NCBI GenBank assembly: GCA_031406795.1
Contig: JANOHV010000266.1
Coordinates: 1 to 27,662 of the forward strand
Direction: 5' to 3'
Length of the DNA stretch: 27,662 nucleotides
Source: DATDCY01 sp031406795 [NCBI: Candidatus Rokuibacteriota bacterium]
Lineage (GTDB): Bacteria; JAUVQV01
The notes beneath the pieces were generated by a model. The model saw nothing but the letters and a program-made list of their open reading frames with translations. It searched no databases and was not told where the DNA came from. Below, piece after piece: positions 7,057 through 14,301 of the stretch. Each line of letters begins with the position of its first letter. The stretch's first letter is position 1. The translations under genes were made by a program, and so were the position numbers.

Positions 7057-8493
7057 TTACTGGTTGTTCTGCTTGCGGGTGAAGTACCTCGCCGTGTGCT
7101 CGCCGAGCTGTCTCAGGTACGGCTCGTACTTGAAGGTCGGGCTGTTTTCCGTGCTGTGGCAGCGGCGGCAGATGGCTTCCGTGACTCTGCCGCGGATCTT
7201 GCCCTTGCCGCGGTGTTCGCGCCCGAAGCCGTGGCAGGCTTCGCACTGCACGTTGCCCAGATCGGCTCCCCTCCTGTCCCCGGGGCGGTAACCGCCGCTG
7301 TCGCCGTATCCCGTGACGTGACAGCGGACGCACTCGGGATTCAGCTCCTGCCGCTTGCGCACCAGCGAGGCCAGTGCCCTGGCGTGCCTGCTCGCCGCCC
7401 ACTGGCGCAGCTGCGCGGGATGGCAGGCGCCGCAGGCCGCCGCGCCGACATAGGCGGGGTTTGCCGGCGGGGGCGACGGCGGGGCGGCCGCCTGCTCGAC
7501 GAGGTTGCCCGCCCGCAGCTCCTCGCGATGGCGTTCGAGGAGGGCCGACAGGACGGGGTGATCGGCAAGCGTGGTATTCAACGGTACGAGGCTCCAGCGG
7601 TAGATACGGGCTTCACTGCCGCGGGCCTTGGCGCGAGCGGTCCACGCCCCCTCACGGCCGGGCAGAAGCTCGAGCTCGAGCCGGCCGAGCTGCATCCCCT
7701 TCGCCCCCGACTGGAGGATCATCGTCGAGCCCTCGAACCGGGGGGCGGGCGTGGCCCGGCGGTCAAAACCGCCGAGGATGAGGTCGATCCCCGGCACTTC
7801 CCTGGCCAGGCGCGCATCCGCCTCGAGCCCGAGCTGCGAGAGGGCGATCACGAGATCGGCGGTGCGCCGCAGCCCGGCAACGGCCGCGCGTGCGGCGGGG
7901 ATCGGGTCCTGAACCGTCAGCCCGCGGTCGGGAAGATCGGGCAGCCCTGGCGTCTGGACGCCCGCCAGCCCGAATATCCCGACGCGTACGCCGCCCGACT
8001 CCTCGAGGATCCAGCCTCTGAAGGGCGCCTGCCCCGCGGCGTCGAGGATGTTCGCCGAGAGCACCGGAAAGGCGGCGCTCGCGGCGATCTTACGCAGCAG
8101 CGTCGGGGAGAGCAGCAGGTCGGCGCCGCCCAGATTCAGGGCGTCGTAGCCGATCTTGCCGAGGCCCTCGACCATCGCGGCGGTGGTCAGCTCGACGAGC
8201 GGGGCGTTGGCGGCGTCCCCGGGATTCTTGAGAAAGGTGCCGCCGGTGTCCAACAGCAGCAGGGGCGTGCCCGACGCGCGCTCACGCTCCACCCAGGTTG
8301 CTCGTCTGGGCAGCCCGCCCAGGAGATTGGAGTGTCAGCCGCAGGGCTCGAGGTAGCCGCTGACATCGCCGGTGAAAGCGATCGTCAGGCGCAACGGCTG
8401 AGGCTCGGCGGCGCGGGCGGCGGGAGTGCCGGCCGCGGCCGCGGCGAGGACTGCCAGCAACGCCGCGACAGGCAGGATTCCAGGGCACCTCAT
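7057..8493 (-). CDS. Predicted selenoprotein: metallophosphatase-like domain fused to tetrahaem cytochrome c554-like domain
   Basis: Read through one in-frame TGA (8337-8335) this is a 478-residue exported protein with selenocysteine at position 53. Residues 1-29 are a signal peptide (cut near AARA/AE). The site GDVSGYLEPCG-Sec (43-53) is followed by HSNLLGGLPRR; related 5'-nucleotidase/UshA-like proteins read PCGC there. Residues 35-300 follow that fold (LLLLDTGGTFL, DLILGGFDR, GMQLGRLELEL), but expected metal ligands are changed: GNHE corresponds to GGAD (122-125) and GGHSH to GGFDR (241-245). Residues 347-460 hold four haem sites: CGACH (354), CVRCH (388), CEACH (417), CRRCH (442). The start ATG (8493) overlaps the upstream stop (ATGA). 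A bacterial SECIS-like hairpin follows the TGA. A nonsense mutation or sequencing error is the alternative; a start at GTG 8292 would lack the signal peptide needed for haem attachment. Confidence 0.85.
8287..8337 (-). promoter_or_regulatory. Bacterial SECIS-like element after in-frame UGA
   Basis: On the minus strand the UGA (8337-8335) is followed by 18 nt and then an apical loop GGGCU (8316-8312) closed by a perfect 6-bp stem CUGGGC (8322-8317)/GCCCAG (8311-8306). The stem extends with CUC/GAG (8325-8323, 8303-8301) past a 2-nt bulge, and with CUCCA/UGGAG (8332-8328, 8291-8287) past an internal loop. A G among the first loop bases and a UGA-to-loop distance of about 16-37 nt are the known features of bacterial SECIS elements bound by SelB. 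Confidence 0.75.
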
Positions 8494-9374
8494 CGGTCGT
8501 TCTCCTGAGTTGCGGGCGGCTCCGGCAGGGGTTGGCCGAGCCGTTGCATGATCAGCTGCAGGTCTTTCCAGGCCGGACCCTTGTCGGCCGGGGTGCGCAA
8601 CAGGTACGAGGGGTGGAAGGTCGGCAGCAACGGCGTGCCGCGGTAATCGAAGAAGCGCCCGCGCAACCGGCTGAGGGAGTCCTTGCGCTCCAGCAGCGCC
8701 TGAGTCGCGTGTTTGCCGAGTGAACAGATGACCGCCGGGCGGATCAACGCGATCTGGGCGCGCAGATACGGCAGGCAGGCGGCCACCTCGTGCTCCTGCG
8801 GATCCCGGTTGCCGGGCGGGCGGCACTTCAGAACGTTGGCGATGAAGACCTGGTCGCGCGTGAAACCCATCGCCACGATCATCTTGTCGAGGAGTTGGCC
8901 GGCGGCGCCGATGAAAGGGCGGCCGAGCCGGTCCTCGTCCGCCCCGGGCGCCTCACCGACGAACATCAGGCGCGCCCGGACGTCGCCTTCGCCGGGCACG
9001 GTGCGCGCGCGCGTCGCGTGCAGCGGACACTTCGTGCAGGTGCTGACGGCTTGCGCGATCTGTTCCAGCGAACTCCACGGGCCGGCCTCTTCGTGCGCCG
9101 GGCCGCCGGACGTGGCTGCCGTCGCCGGGGGCGAAGGGGACGTGAGGCGTTGTGCTGCCGGCGCCTGCGAAGTTCGGGGTGCCGGACGTCCGGTCGGCAC
9201 CGGCGGGCGAGAGGAAGCGGCCGGCTTGCGGACGGGAGCCCGGGCAGATTCCGCCGCCGCCGTTCTCGGCGGCTCGAACCCCGGCCAACGGCTCTCGCGG
9301 AGCTGACCGAGCAGTTCTCGCGCCTGCCGGGCGATTTCCGCGATCCGGACGTGCGGACCGGGCGGGGTGCTCAC
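8490..9374 (-). CDS. udg: Type-4 (Fe-S) uracil-DNA glycosylase
   Basis: This DNA-repair enzyme removes uracil from DNA. It is 294 residues long, with an unusual Pro/Ala-rich low-complexity N-terminal stretch (about 30-100) before the catalytic domain. The [4Fe-4S] ligands are Cys113, Cys116 (CTKCPLH), Cys184 (NVLKCRPPGNRDP) and Cys200 (VAACLPYL). Motif 1 is GEAPGADED (140-148), followed by GRPFIGAAGQLLD; motif 2 is FHPSYLLR near the C-terminus. The start is GTG at 9374, overlapping the coaBC stop (GTGA), and its own stop overlaps the selenoprotein start (ATGA). All three genes are therefore one coupled operon. The N-terminal helix-rich segment (AEIARQARELLGQL) is also common in deltaproteobacterial members. 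Confidence 0.93.
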   Translation of the reverse strand: MSTPPGPHVRIAEIARQARELLGQLRESRWPGFEPPRTAAAESARAPVRKPAASSRPPVPTGRPAPRTSQAPAAQRLTSPSPPATAATSGGPAHEEAGPWSSLEQIAQAVSTCTKCPLHATRARTVPGEGDVRARLMFVGEAPGADEDRLGRPFIGAAGQLLDKMIVAMGFTRDQVFIANVLKCRPPGNRDPQEHEVAACLPYLRAQIALIRPAVICSLGKHATQALLERKDSLSRLRGRFFDYRGTPLLPTFHPSYLLRTPADKGPAWKDLQLIMQRLGQPLPEPPATQENDR

Positions 9375-10582
9375 CCGACCTCTCGCCGCCCGAGCGCGGC
9401 GACAACTTCGTCGAGGATGCGCTCCGCGACCCGGTCCTTCGACCCGAGCGGCACCGCGATGCTGCGGCCGTCGCGGGTGAAAATTTCCACCTGGTTGGTG
9501 TCGACGTCGAAACCGGCGCCCGGCAGCGTCACGTCGTTGGCGACTACGAGATCGAGGTTCTTGTCCGTAAGCTTGCGCCGGGCGGCGGCGGCCGGATCGC
9601 CCGTCTCCGCCGCGAAGCCGACGAGCACCTGCCGGCCGCGCCGGGCGCCGAGTTCGGCGAGGATGTCCGGCGTGGCTTCGAACTCGACGACGAGCGGTCC
9701 GCCCCCGGCCTTCTTGATCTTCGCGGTCCGGGGCGCGCTCGGGCGATAGTCGGCCACGGCCGCGGCCATGACGACGACGTCGGCCGCGTCAACGTGCGCG
9801 AGGACCGCCTGGCGCATCTGCTCGGCGCTGACGATGGCGATCACGTCGACACCGGCCGGCGCGGGCAGCGCGATCGGACCGGCGATCAGGGTGACCTGCG
9901 CGCCGCGGTCGCGGGCGGCAGCGGCAACGGCCAGACCCATCTTCCCTGAGGAGCGATTGGACAAGTAGCGCACCGGGTCGAGCGCTTCGCGCGTCGGCCC
10001 CGCGGTGACCAGCACCCGCCGGCCGGCGAGGTCGCGGGCCTTCAGGAGCAGTTCGCGCACGCGCGCGTGGATGGTCTCGACCGCGGCGAGCCGCCCGTAG
10101 CCGGCTTCCTCGGCGGCGAGCGCGCCGCTCTCGGCGGGCACCACGAGCACGCCGCGAGCGACGAGGGTCGCCAGGTTCGCGCGCGTCGCGGGGTGCAGGA
10201 TCATCCTCGTGTTCATCGACGGCGCGACCAGCACCGGCGCGGTCACGGCGAGCAGGAGCGTCCCGAGCAGGTCGTCGGCGATCCCGGCGGCCATCTTCGC
10301 CAGCGTGTTCGCGGTGGCCGGGGCCACGATCGCCAGTTCGGCGGTGTGCGCGAGCGCCAGGTGCTCGATCGGCATTCCCGGACTGCAGGCCCAGAGATCG
10401 TCGGCCACCGGCCGCCCCGAAAGCGCCTGGAACGTCGCCGGCCCGACGAAGCGCTTCGCGTTTTCGGTCATGACGACGGTGACGTCCGCGCCGTCCTTCT
10501 TCAGCAGGCGCAGCAGTTCGACCGCCTTGTACGCGGCGATGCCGCCGGTGACGCCGAGCAGGATGGCACGATTCTCGAGCAT
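9371..10582 (-). CDS. coaBC: Bifunctional CoaBC (phosphopantothenoylcysteine synthetase/decarboxylase)
   Basis: This 403-residue enzyme joins cysteine to 4'-phosphopantothenate (CoaB, C-terminal half) and decarboxylates the product (CoaC, FMN-dependent N-terminal half) in coenzyme A synthesis. Seen: GVTGGIAAYK (10-19), catalytic His74, APATANTL (88-95), PSMNTRM (121-127), and in CoaB VTAGPTREALDPVRYLSNRS, KMGLA, AAAVADYRP and KIKK. The CoaC flap that normally reads LACGxxGxGR is LAAEEAGYGR (155-164), so the usual active-site Cys is Ala157. The start ATG 10582 sits at the expected transcription start of a strong promoter, so the mRNA is probably leaderless. It is the first gene of coaBC-udg-selenoprotein. 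A Met 12 codons upstream (10618) is rejected because the promoter lies there. Confidence 0.93.
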   Translation of the reverse strand: MLENRAILLGVTGGIAAYKAVELLRLLKKDGADVTVVMTENAKRFVGPATFQALSGRPVADDLWACSPGMPIEHLALAHTAELAIVAPATANTLAKMAAGIADDLLGTLLLAVTAPVLVAPSMNTRMILHPATRANLATLVARGVLVVPAESGALAAEEAGYGRLAAVETIHARVRELLLKARDLAGRRVLVTAGPTREALDPVRYLSNRSSGKMGLAVAAAARDRGAQVTLIAGPIALPAPAGVDVIAIVSAEQMRQAVLAHVDAADVVVMAAAVADYRPSAPRTAKIKKAGGGPLVVEFEATPDILAELGARRGRQVLVGFAAETGDPAAAARRKLTDKNLDLVVANDVTLPGAGFDVDTNQVEIFTRDGRSIAVPLGSKDRVAERILDEVVAALGRREVG

Positions 10583-10588
10583 GCGCTC

Positions 10589-10618
10589 ATTATACGCGCA
10601 GCCGGCGCGGGCGGGCAA
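10589..10618 (-). promoter_or_regulatory. Promoter of the coaBC operon, leaderless arrangement
   Basis: On the minus strand TTGCCC (10618-10613), an 18-bp spacer and a perfect TATAAT (10594-10589) precede the coaBC ATG (10582-10580). Six bases separate the -10 box from the ATG, so transcription should begin at or next to the A of the start codon. No ribosome-binding site exists. Confidence 0.65.
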
Positions 10619-10639
10619 TCAGGCCGTCGCTGGGGAGGG

Positions 10640-10903
10640 CTATTCGGACGCTGCTTTGTCGGCGTGAGCCGAGAGGCGTTGGGAGATCGTCTCCCCCTGG
10701 ACCGCGGAGAGAATCACGTGATTCGAATCGGTGACGATGATCGAGCGCGTCCGCCGTCCCTGCGTCGCGTCGACGAGCCGTCCGTCTTCGCTCGCGTCGT
10801 CCTTGAGGCGCCGCGCGGGGGAGGATCCCGGGTGAACCACCGCCACGACGCGCGCGGCGGCCACGACATTGCCGAAGCCGATGTTGACGAGTGAGATCGC
10901 CAC
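10640..10903 (-). CDS. remA: RemA family regulatory protein (DUF370)
   Basis: An 87-residue protein, the usual length for this family. It starts [20 protein letters not shown], followed by [20 protein letters not shown] and [20 protein letters not shown], all conserved family blocks. In Bacillus RemA is a DNA-binding activator of biofilm matrix genes. The start is GTG at 10903, 14 bp after the response-regulator stop; the longer open frame to 11431 overlaps that gene and is rejected. No clear Shine-Dalgarno is seen. yicC and remA commonly precede gmk and rpoZ; here gmk and rpoZ are missing and coaBC follows after 57 bp under its own promoter. Confidence 0.9.
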   Translation of the reverse strand: MAISLVNIGFGNVVAAARVVAVVHPGSSPARRLKDDASEDGRLVDATQGRRTRSIIVTDSNHVILSAVQGETISQRLSAHADKAASE

Positions 10904-10917
10904 GGGCGTGAGCGCCG

Positions 10918-11349
10918 TCAGTCCGCGTGGGGGATGATCTCGCGGATCGCCTCGGTGATCTGGTTGATCTTGAAGGGTTTGTCGATCACCGCGCGAACGC
11001 CGAGCGAACGGGCCTCTTCGATGACCGCCTTGAGCGTCTTGCCGTAGCCGGTGATCATGACCACCGCGCTCCCGGGGGCCGCCTGCCCGAGCTTGACGAA
11101 CGTCTCGAGCCCGTTCATCCCCGGCATGTTCACGTCGAGGAAGACGATGTCGTAGTGCGACTCCTTCGCCTTGCTCAGCGCCTCCTCGCCGGAGTTCGCC
11201 GTCTCGGTGCGGTAGCCCTCGGCGGAGAGCAGCCGGCGCATCGCGAGGGTGAGGTTCATCTCGTCGTCGACGACGAGTACGGTGATCTCGGAGCGCTTCT
11301 TCGGTTCCGCCTGCTTGGGTGCCGCGGCCGCCTTCGGTTTTCTTCCCAT
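10918..11349 (-). CDS. Single-domain response regulator (CheY-like)
   Basis: A 143-residue stand-alone receiver domain. The acidic pocket is Asp28-Asp29 (VLVVDDE), the phospho-acceptor is Asp72 ([13 protein letters not shown]), with Thr100 (MITGYGK) and Lys124 (DKPF). A Lys/Ala/Pro-rich N-terminal tail of about 20 residues precedes the domain. There is no DNA-binding or enzymatic output domain, so it acts by protein contact. The start ATG 11349 follows AGGAGG at good spacing. It lies between yicC (38 bp upstream) and remA (14 bp downstream), where no regulator is usually found. The cognate kinase is not in the window. Confidence 0.93.
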   Translation of the reverse strand: MGRKPKAAAAPKQAEPKKRSEITVLVVDDEMNLTLAMRRLLSAEGYRTETANSGEEALSKAKESHYDIVFLDVNMPGMNGLETFVKLGQAAPGSAVVMITGYGKTLKAVIEEARSLGVRAVIDKPFKINQITEAIREIIPHAD

Positions 11350-11387
11350 CACATTCCTCCTTGCGTGTCGCCGGTCGGGCGGCACTC

Positions 11388-12266
11388 CTACTCCAGATTC
11401 TGGACCTGCTCCCGCACTTTTTCCAGTTCAAGCTTCCCGCGGATCGCCAGGTGCGCGAGCGCGCCCGTGTTCGCCTTTGCCGCTGCCGTGTTCAACTCAC
11501 GGTGCATCTCCTGGAGAAGAAAGTCCATCTGTCTCCCGGCCGGGCCGCCTGCCGCGAGCGCCGCGGCGCAGGCTTCGAGATGGCCGCCGAAGCGGGTCAA
11601 CTCCTCGGTGATGTCGCTCTTCATCGCCAGCAGCGCCGCCTCCTGCTCGATCCGTTCGGGGGCCAGTCGGCCGGAGCCGAAGAGTTCGTCCGCGCGGGCC
11701 GTGATCGTCTCCTTGAGCTGGCGCGCGACCGCCGGGGCGAGCGCGAGCATCTTCGCGTGCACGTCGCCCAACTCCCGGAGCGCCGCCGCCAACACGGCCG
11801 TCAGCGCCGCGCCCTCGCGCTGCCGTGCGATCGCGAGCTGGTCCAGCGCCGCGGTGAAAGCCGCCAGCGTGCCCGCATGCAGCTCCTCGAGGTCGTCCGG
11901 CGCCGCCTCGAAGCGGAAGATCTCGCGGAACTGCGAGAGCGTCGCGAGGTCGAACCGATTGTCGACGCCGAGTCGGGCGGCGGCCGCGGCAAACCCCGTG
12001 GCCGCCTGCGCGAGCAGCGCCTCGTCGACCACGAACCGCCGCGCCGCGCCGTCCTGCCGCTCGAGCTGGACGGTCGCATCGACCGCGCCGCGGCCGAAGC
12101 GGTCCCGCAGCGCCGCGCGCATCTCCTGTTCCCTGGCATTCAGCTCGCGGGGGATGCGGAGCTTGACCTCGAGAAATCGATGATTGACGCTCTTGATCTC
12201 GACTCCGACCTGGTACCGCTCGCTGCGGTACTCCCCGCGACCGTAGCCAGTCATGCTTTCCGCCAT
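11388..12266 (-). CDS. yicC: YicC family endoribonuclease
   Basis: A 292-residue YicC family protein; YicC of E. coli is described as an endoribonuclease linked to small-RNA turnover and stationary-phase survival. Family blocks are SMTGYGRGE at the start, [17 protein letters not shown], and the C-terminal DUF1732 region [30 protein letters not shown] and [19 protein letters not shown]. The ATG at 12266 is chosen because GGAG lies 6 nt upstream and a consensus promoter lies just before; ATG 12272 and 12254 are alternatives. It heads an operon with the response regulator and remA. Confidence 0.93.
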   Translation of the reverse strand: MAESMTGYGRGEYRSERYQVGVEIKSVNHRFLEVKLRIPRELNAREQEMRAALRDRFGRGAVDATVQLERQDGAARRFVVDEALLAQAATGFAAAAARLGVDNRFDLATLSQFREIFRFEAAPDDLEELHAGTLAAFTAALDQLAIARQREGAALTAVLAAALRELGDVHAKMLALAPAVARQLKETITARADELFGSGRLAPERIEQEAALLAMKSDITEELTRFGGHLEACAAALAAGGPAGRQMDFLLQEMHRELNTAAAKANTGALAHLAIRGKLELEKVREQVQNLE

Positions 12267-12288
12267 GACCATCTCCGGTGTTTGGGGA

Positions 12289-12317
12289 ATCCTAGGTGCG
12301 ACGCGCCCGAATGTCAA
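12289..12317 (-). promoter_or_regulatory. Strong promoter of the yicC operon
   Basis: On the minus strand a perfect TTGACA (12317-12312), a 17-bp spacer and TAGGAT (12294-12289) precede yicC. The expected start is near 12282, leaving about 16 nt of leader with GGAG before the ATG at 12266. Confidence 0.7.
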
Positions 12318-12334
12318 CGGATATTCCGCCGTCC

Positions 12335-12513
12335 AAATCCGCGCGTAACGGGCGGATCAGTTGAGGCAGGCTTGTTGCCTGGTCTTGTTTTTCGGGTGTT
12401 GTGGCTCATGCCGGACTGCGTTGCTCGCTCCAGGCGTTGCTTGACCGCTGTACCCTGCTCTTCGTGAGCGAAATAGGCTTTCCCCGGTGAGTTGAGATGC
12501 CTGCTGTTCTTCC
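12335..12513. repeat. Dispersed ~180-bp intergenic repeat, copy 1
   Basis: This stretch, between the divergent yicC and rqcH-like genes, matches 23114-23291 along its whole length. It begins AAATCCGCGCG and keeps blocks such as GCGGATCAG, CAGGCTTGT, CCTGGTC, GTTGCTTGA and TGAGATGCCTGCTGTTC, with many substitutions between. A near-palindrome (12337-12357) opens it. No conserved reading frame joins the two copies, so it looks non-coding. It fills most of the gene-free 12267-12572 space, the rest being promoters. Confidence 0.7.
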
Positions 12514-12521
12514 GCCGCGGT

Positions 12522-12550
12522 TTGACTCACCCCTGCGCATGGCCTAGCAT
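12522..12550 (+). promoter_or_regulatory. Promoter of the rqcH-like operon
   Basis: TTGACT (12522-12527), a 17-bp spacer and TAGCAT (12545-12550) lie just after the repeat. The expected start is near 12557, with a weak purine-rich site (GGGAAG) before the ATG at 12573. Confidence 0.55.
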
Positions 12551-12572
12551 GGCGCGGGAAACGGGAAGAATC

Positions 12573-14279
12573 ATGGAAGCCATCGTCCTCAAGGCTGTGG
12601 CGCGTGAACTGGCGAACGACCTGCCCGCGCGCGTCCAGGCCGTCCAGCAGCCGTCGGCCCGGGAACTCGTGTTCCTGCTGCGCGGCGCGGCCGAGCGCCG
12701 GTTGCTGATCTCGACCGACCCCGAGGCGCCGCGGCTTCACCTGCTCGAGGCGCGCCCGGCATTCCTGCCGTCGCCGACCGCGTTCTGCCGGCTGCTGCGC
12801 AAGCGCCTGGAGGGCCGGGTGTTGGTGCGGCTCGAGTGTCCCGGCGTGGAGCGCTCCGTTACGCTGGCGTTCGCGGCCCCGCGCGGCGCCGCGGCCGATC
12901 TGCTGCTGATCGCCGAACTGATGGGCAAGCACAGCAATCTGATTCTGCTGGAGGCCGCCACCGGCCTTGTCATCGATTCCCTGCAGCACGTCGCCCCGCC
13001 GATGAGCCGGGTGCGGACCGTGCTTCCGGGGCTCCCTTACACGCCGCCGCCGGCGTCCGGCCGGGTGGCCCTCGATGTCCTCGACGCGCCCGCATTCGCG
13101 GCAATCTGGCGGGAAACCGGCGGGGAACCCGAAGCCCTCTTCCGCCGCGTCCTCGGACTCGGTCCCGGGATGCTGGCGCTCGCGGTTGCCCACGCGCGTT
13201 CCGCACCGGGATTTGGCGACGACCCGGGGTCCGCCGTGCACGCCGCGCTTCGCGAATGCGCGGCGCGGGTGGCGGGCGGCGCCAGCCAGCCGGTCTTCTA
13301 CCCCGATCGCGGGGTGCTGCTTCCGCTCCCCGTCCCCGGGTGGGAATCCGAGCCTCAGGTTTCGGCAGCAACCATGAGCGCGGCAGCGGCAGCGTTCTAC
13401 GCGCAGCGGATCGGCCGCCGCGCCGCCGATCGCCGCCGCAACCAGATCAGCCGCGAACTGGGTCGGCGTCTGAAGCGACTGGCGGCTGAAGAATCGCTGC
13501 GCGTCGAGGAGGCGGCCGCCGACGGCGCGGCGGCTTTTCTGCAGGCCGCGGCGGGGGCGCTCCAGAGCGCGGCCGCAACGGTGCCGAAAGGCGCAACCGT
13601 GTTCGTGTTCGACGATCCGCGCACCGGCAGCGGCAGGGAGGTGCCGCTCGATCCGGCGCTCGGGCCGCGTCAGAATGCCGAAGCGCTGTTCCGCCGCGCG
13701 CGCAAGATCCGCCGCCGCTCGGTTCTGGCTGCGCAGAAACTGCCGTCGATCATCGCCCGGCGGCGGCTCCTCGAGGAGGAATCGGCACTGGTTTCCGTCC
13801 TGCCGCCGGAGGCGCTTCTGGAGCGGTTGCCGTCCCCGGTCGCCGGGTCCGGGAAGCGGGCCGCGGCAGCGGAGCAGACCACGCGGCCGGTGAAGACGCC
13901 TGCCGGCATCAGAGAGTACCGCTCGCCGGAGGGCTGGCGGATCCTCGTCGGAAAAAGCGACGCCGGCAACGACCAGCTGACGGGGCGGATTGCCGCGCCG
14001 GATGATTTCTGGTTCCATGTCCGGGACTATCCGGGCGCGCACGTGGTTCTGAAGGGCGCGGGCGCACAGCCGCCGGATGAGGCGATACGTGCCGCCGGCG
14101 CGGTGGCGGCCTGGCACAGCGGCGCCCGCACGGAGCGGCAGGTCGACGTGGCCTACACGAGGAGGAGGAACGTGCGCAAGGTGAAGGGCGGCCCGGCCGG
14201 GAAAGTGACCCTCGGCGAGTCGGCGACGGTGCGGGTGTGCCCCGGGGTGCCCGCGACCGTTCAGGAGTCACCGGCGTGA
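12573..14279 (+). CDS. rqcH: NFACT family protein, Rqc2/RqcH homologue
   Basis: A 568-residue NFACT protein. Bacterial RqcH binds obstructed 50S subunits and, with peptidyl-tRNA still attached, adds C-terminal Ala tails that mark stalled products for degradation; older annotations call it fibronectin-binding protein. The NFACT-N domain (1-170) has MEAIVLKAVARELANDL, FCRLLRKRLEG, ELMGKHSNLILLE and RTVLPGLPY. A helix-hairpin-helix part and a coiled coil rich in Arg/Ala (about 270-330) follow. The C-terminal NFACT-R domain (about 445-568) has EYRSPEGWRILVGKSDAGND, DDFWFHVRDYPGAHVVLKG and YTRRRNVRKVKGGPAGKV. ATG 12573 is chosen because it aligns with family N-termini and follows a promoter. It is shortly followed by a vWA-like gene in the same direction. 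Confidence 0.9.
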   Translation: MEAIVLKAVARELANDLPARVQAVQQPSARELVFLLRGAAERRLLISTDPEAPRLHLLEARPAFLPSPTAFCRLLRKRLEGRVLVRLECPGVERSVTLAFAAPRGAAADLLLIAELMGKHSNLILLEAATGLVIDSLQHVAPPMSRVRTVLPGLPYTPPPASGRVALDVLDAPAFAAIWRETGGEPEALFRRVLGLGPGMLALAVAHARSAPGFGDDPGSAVHAALRECAARVAGGASQPVFYPDRGVLLPLPVPGWESEPQVSAATMSAAAAAFYAQRIGRRAADRRRNQISRELGRRLKRLAAEESLRVEEAAADGAAAFLQAAAGALQSAAATVPKGATVFVFDDPRTGSGREVPLDPALGPRQNAEALFRRARKIRRRSVLAAQKLPSIIARRRLLEEESALVSVLPPEALLERLPSPVAGSGKRAAAAEQTTRPVKTPAGIREYRSPEGWRILVGKSDAGNDQLTGRIAAPDDFWFHVRDYPGAHVVLKGAGAQPPDEAIRAAGAVAAWHSGARTERQVDVAYTRRRNVRKVKGGPAGKVTLGESATVRVCPGVPATVQESPA

Positions 14280-14301
14280 GGGCGGTCGCGGTGCACGCCT
14301 G

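Noticed and set aside
7057-8292. Separate 411-residue gene starting at GTG 8292
   Set aside because: It would have no signal peptide although it carries haem-binding sites, and homology continues upstream through the TGA in the same frame. The Sec readthrough model explains both parts.
8335-8826. Stand-alone small gene ending at the TGA (8335)
   Set aside because: Most of it lies over the udg gene in another frame; only its last 52 codons (8493-8338) are real, as the N-terminus of the selenoprotein.
10640-11431. 263-codon frame extending remA upstream
   Set aside because: The extra part overlaps the response regulator in another frame; family length and N-terminus fit GTG 10903.
12357-14117. 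586-codon open frame on the minus strand
   Set aside because: It lies opposite the rqcH-like gene, has low-complexity Arg/Ala/Gly composition and no family motif: a GC-rich shadow frame.
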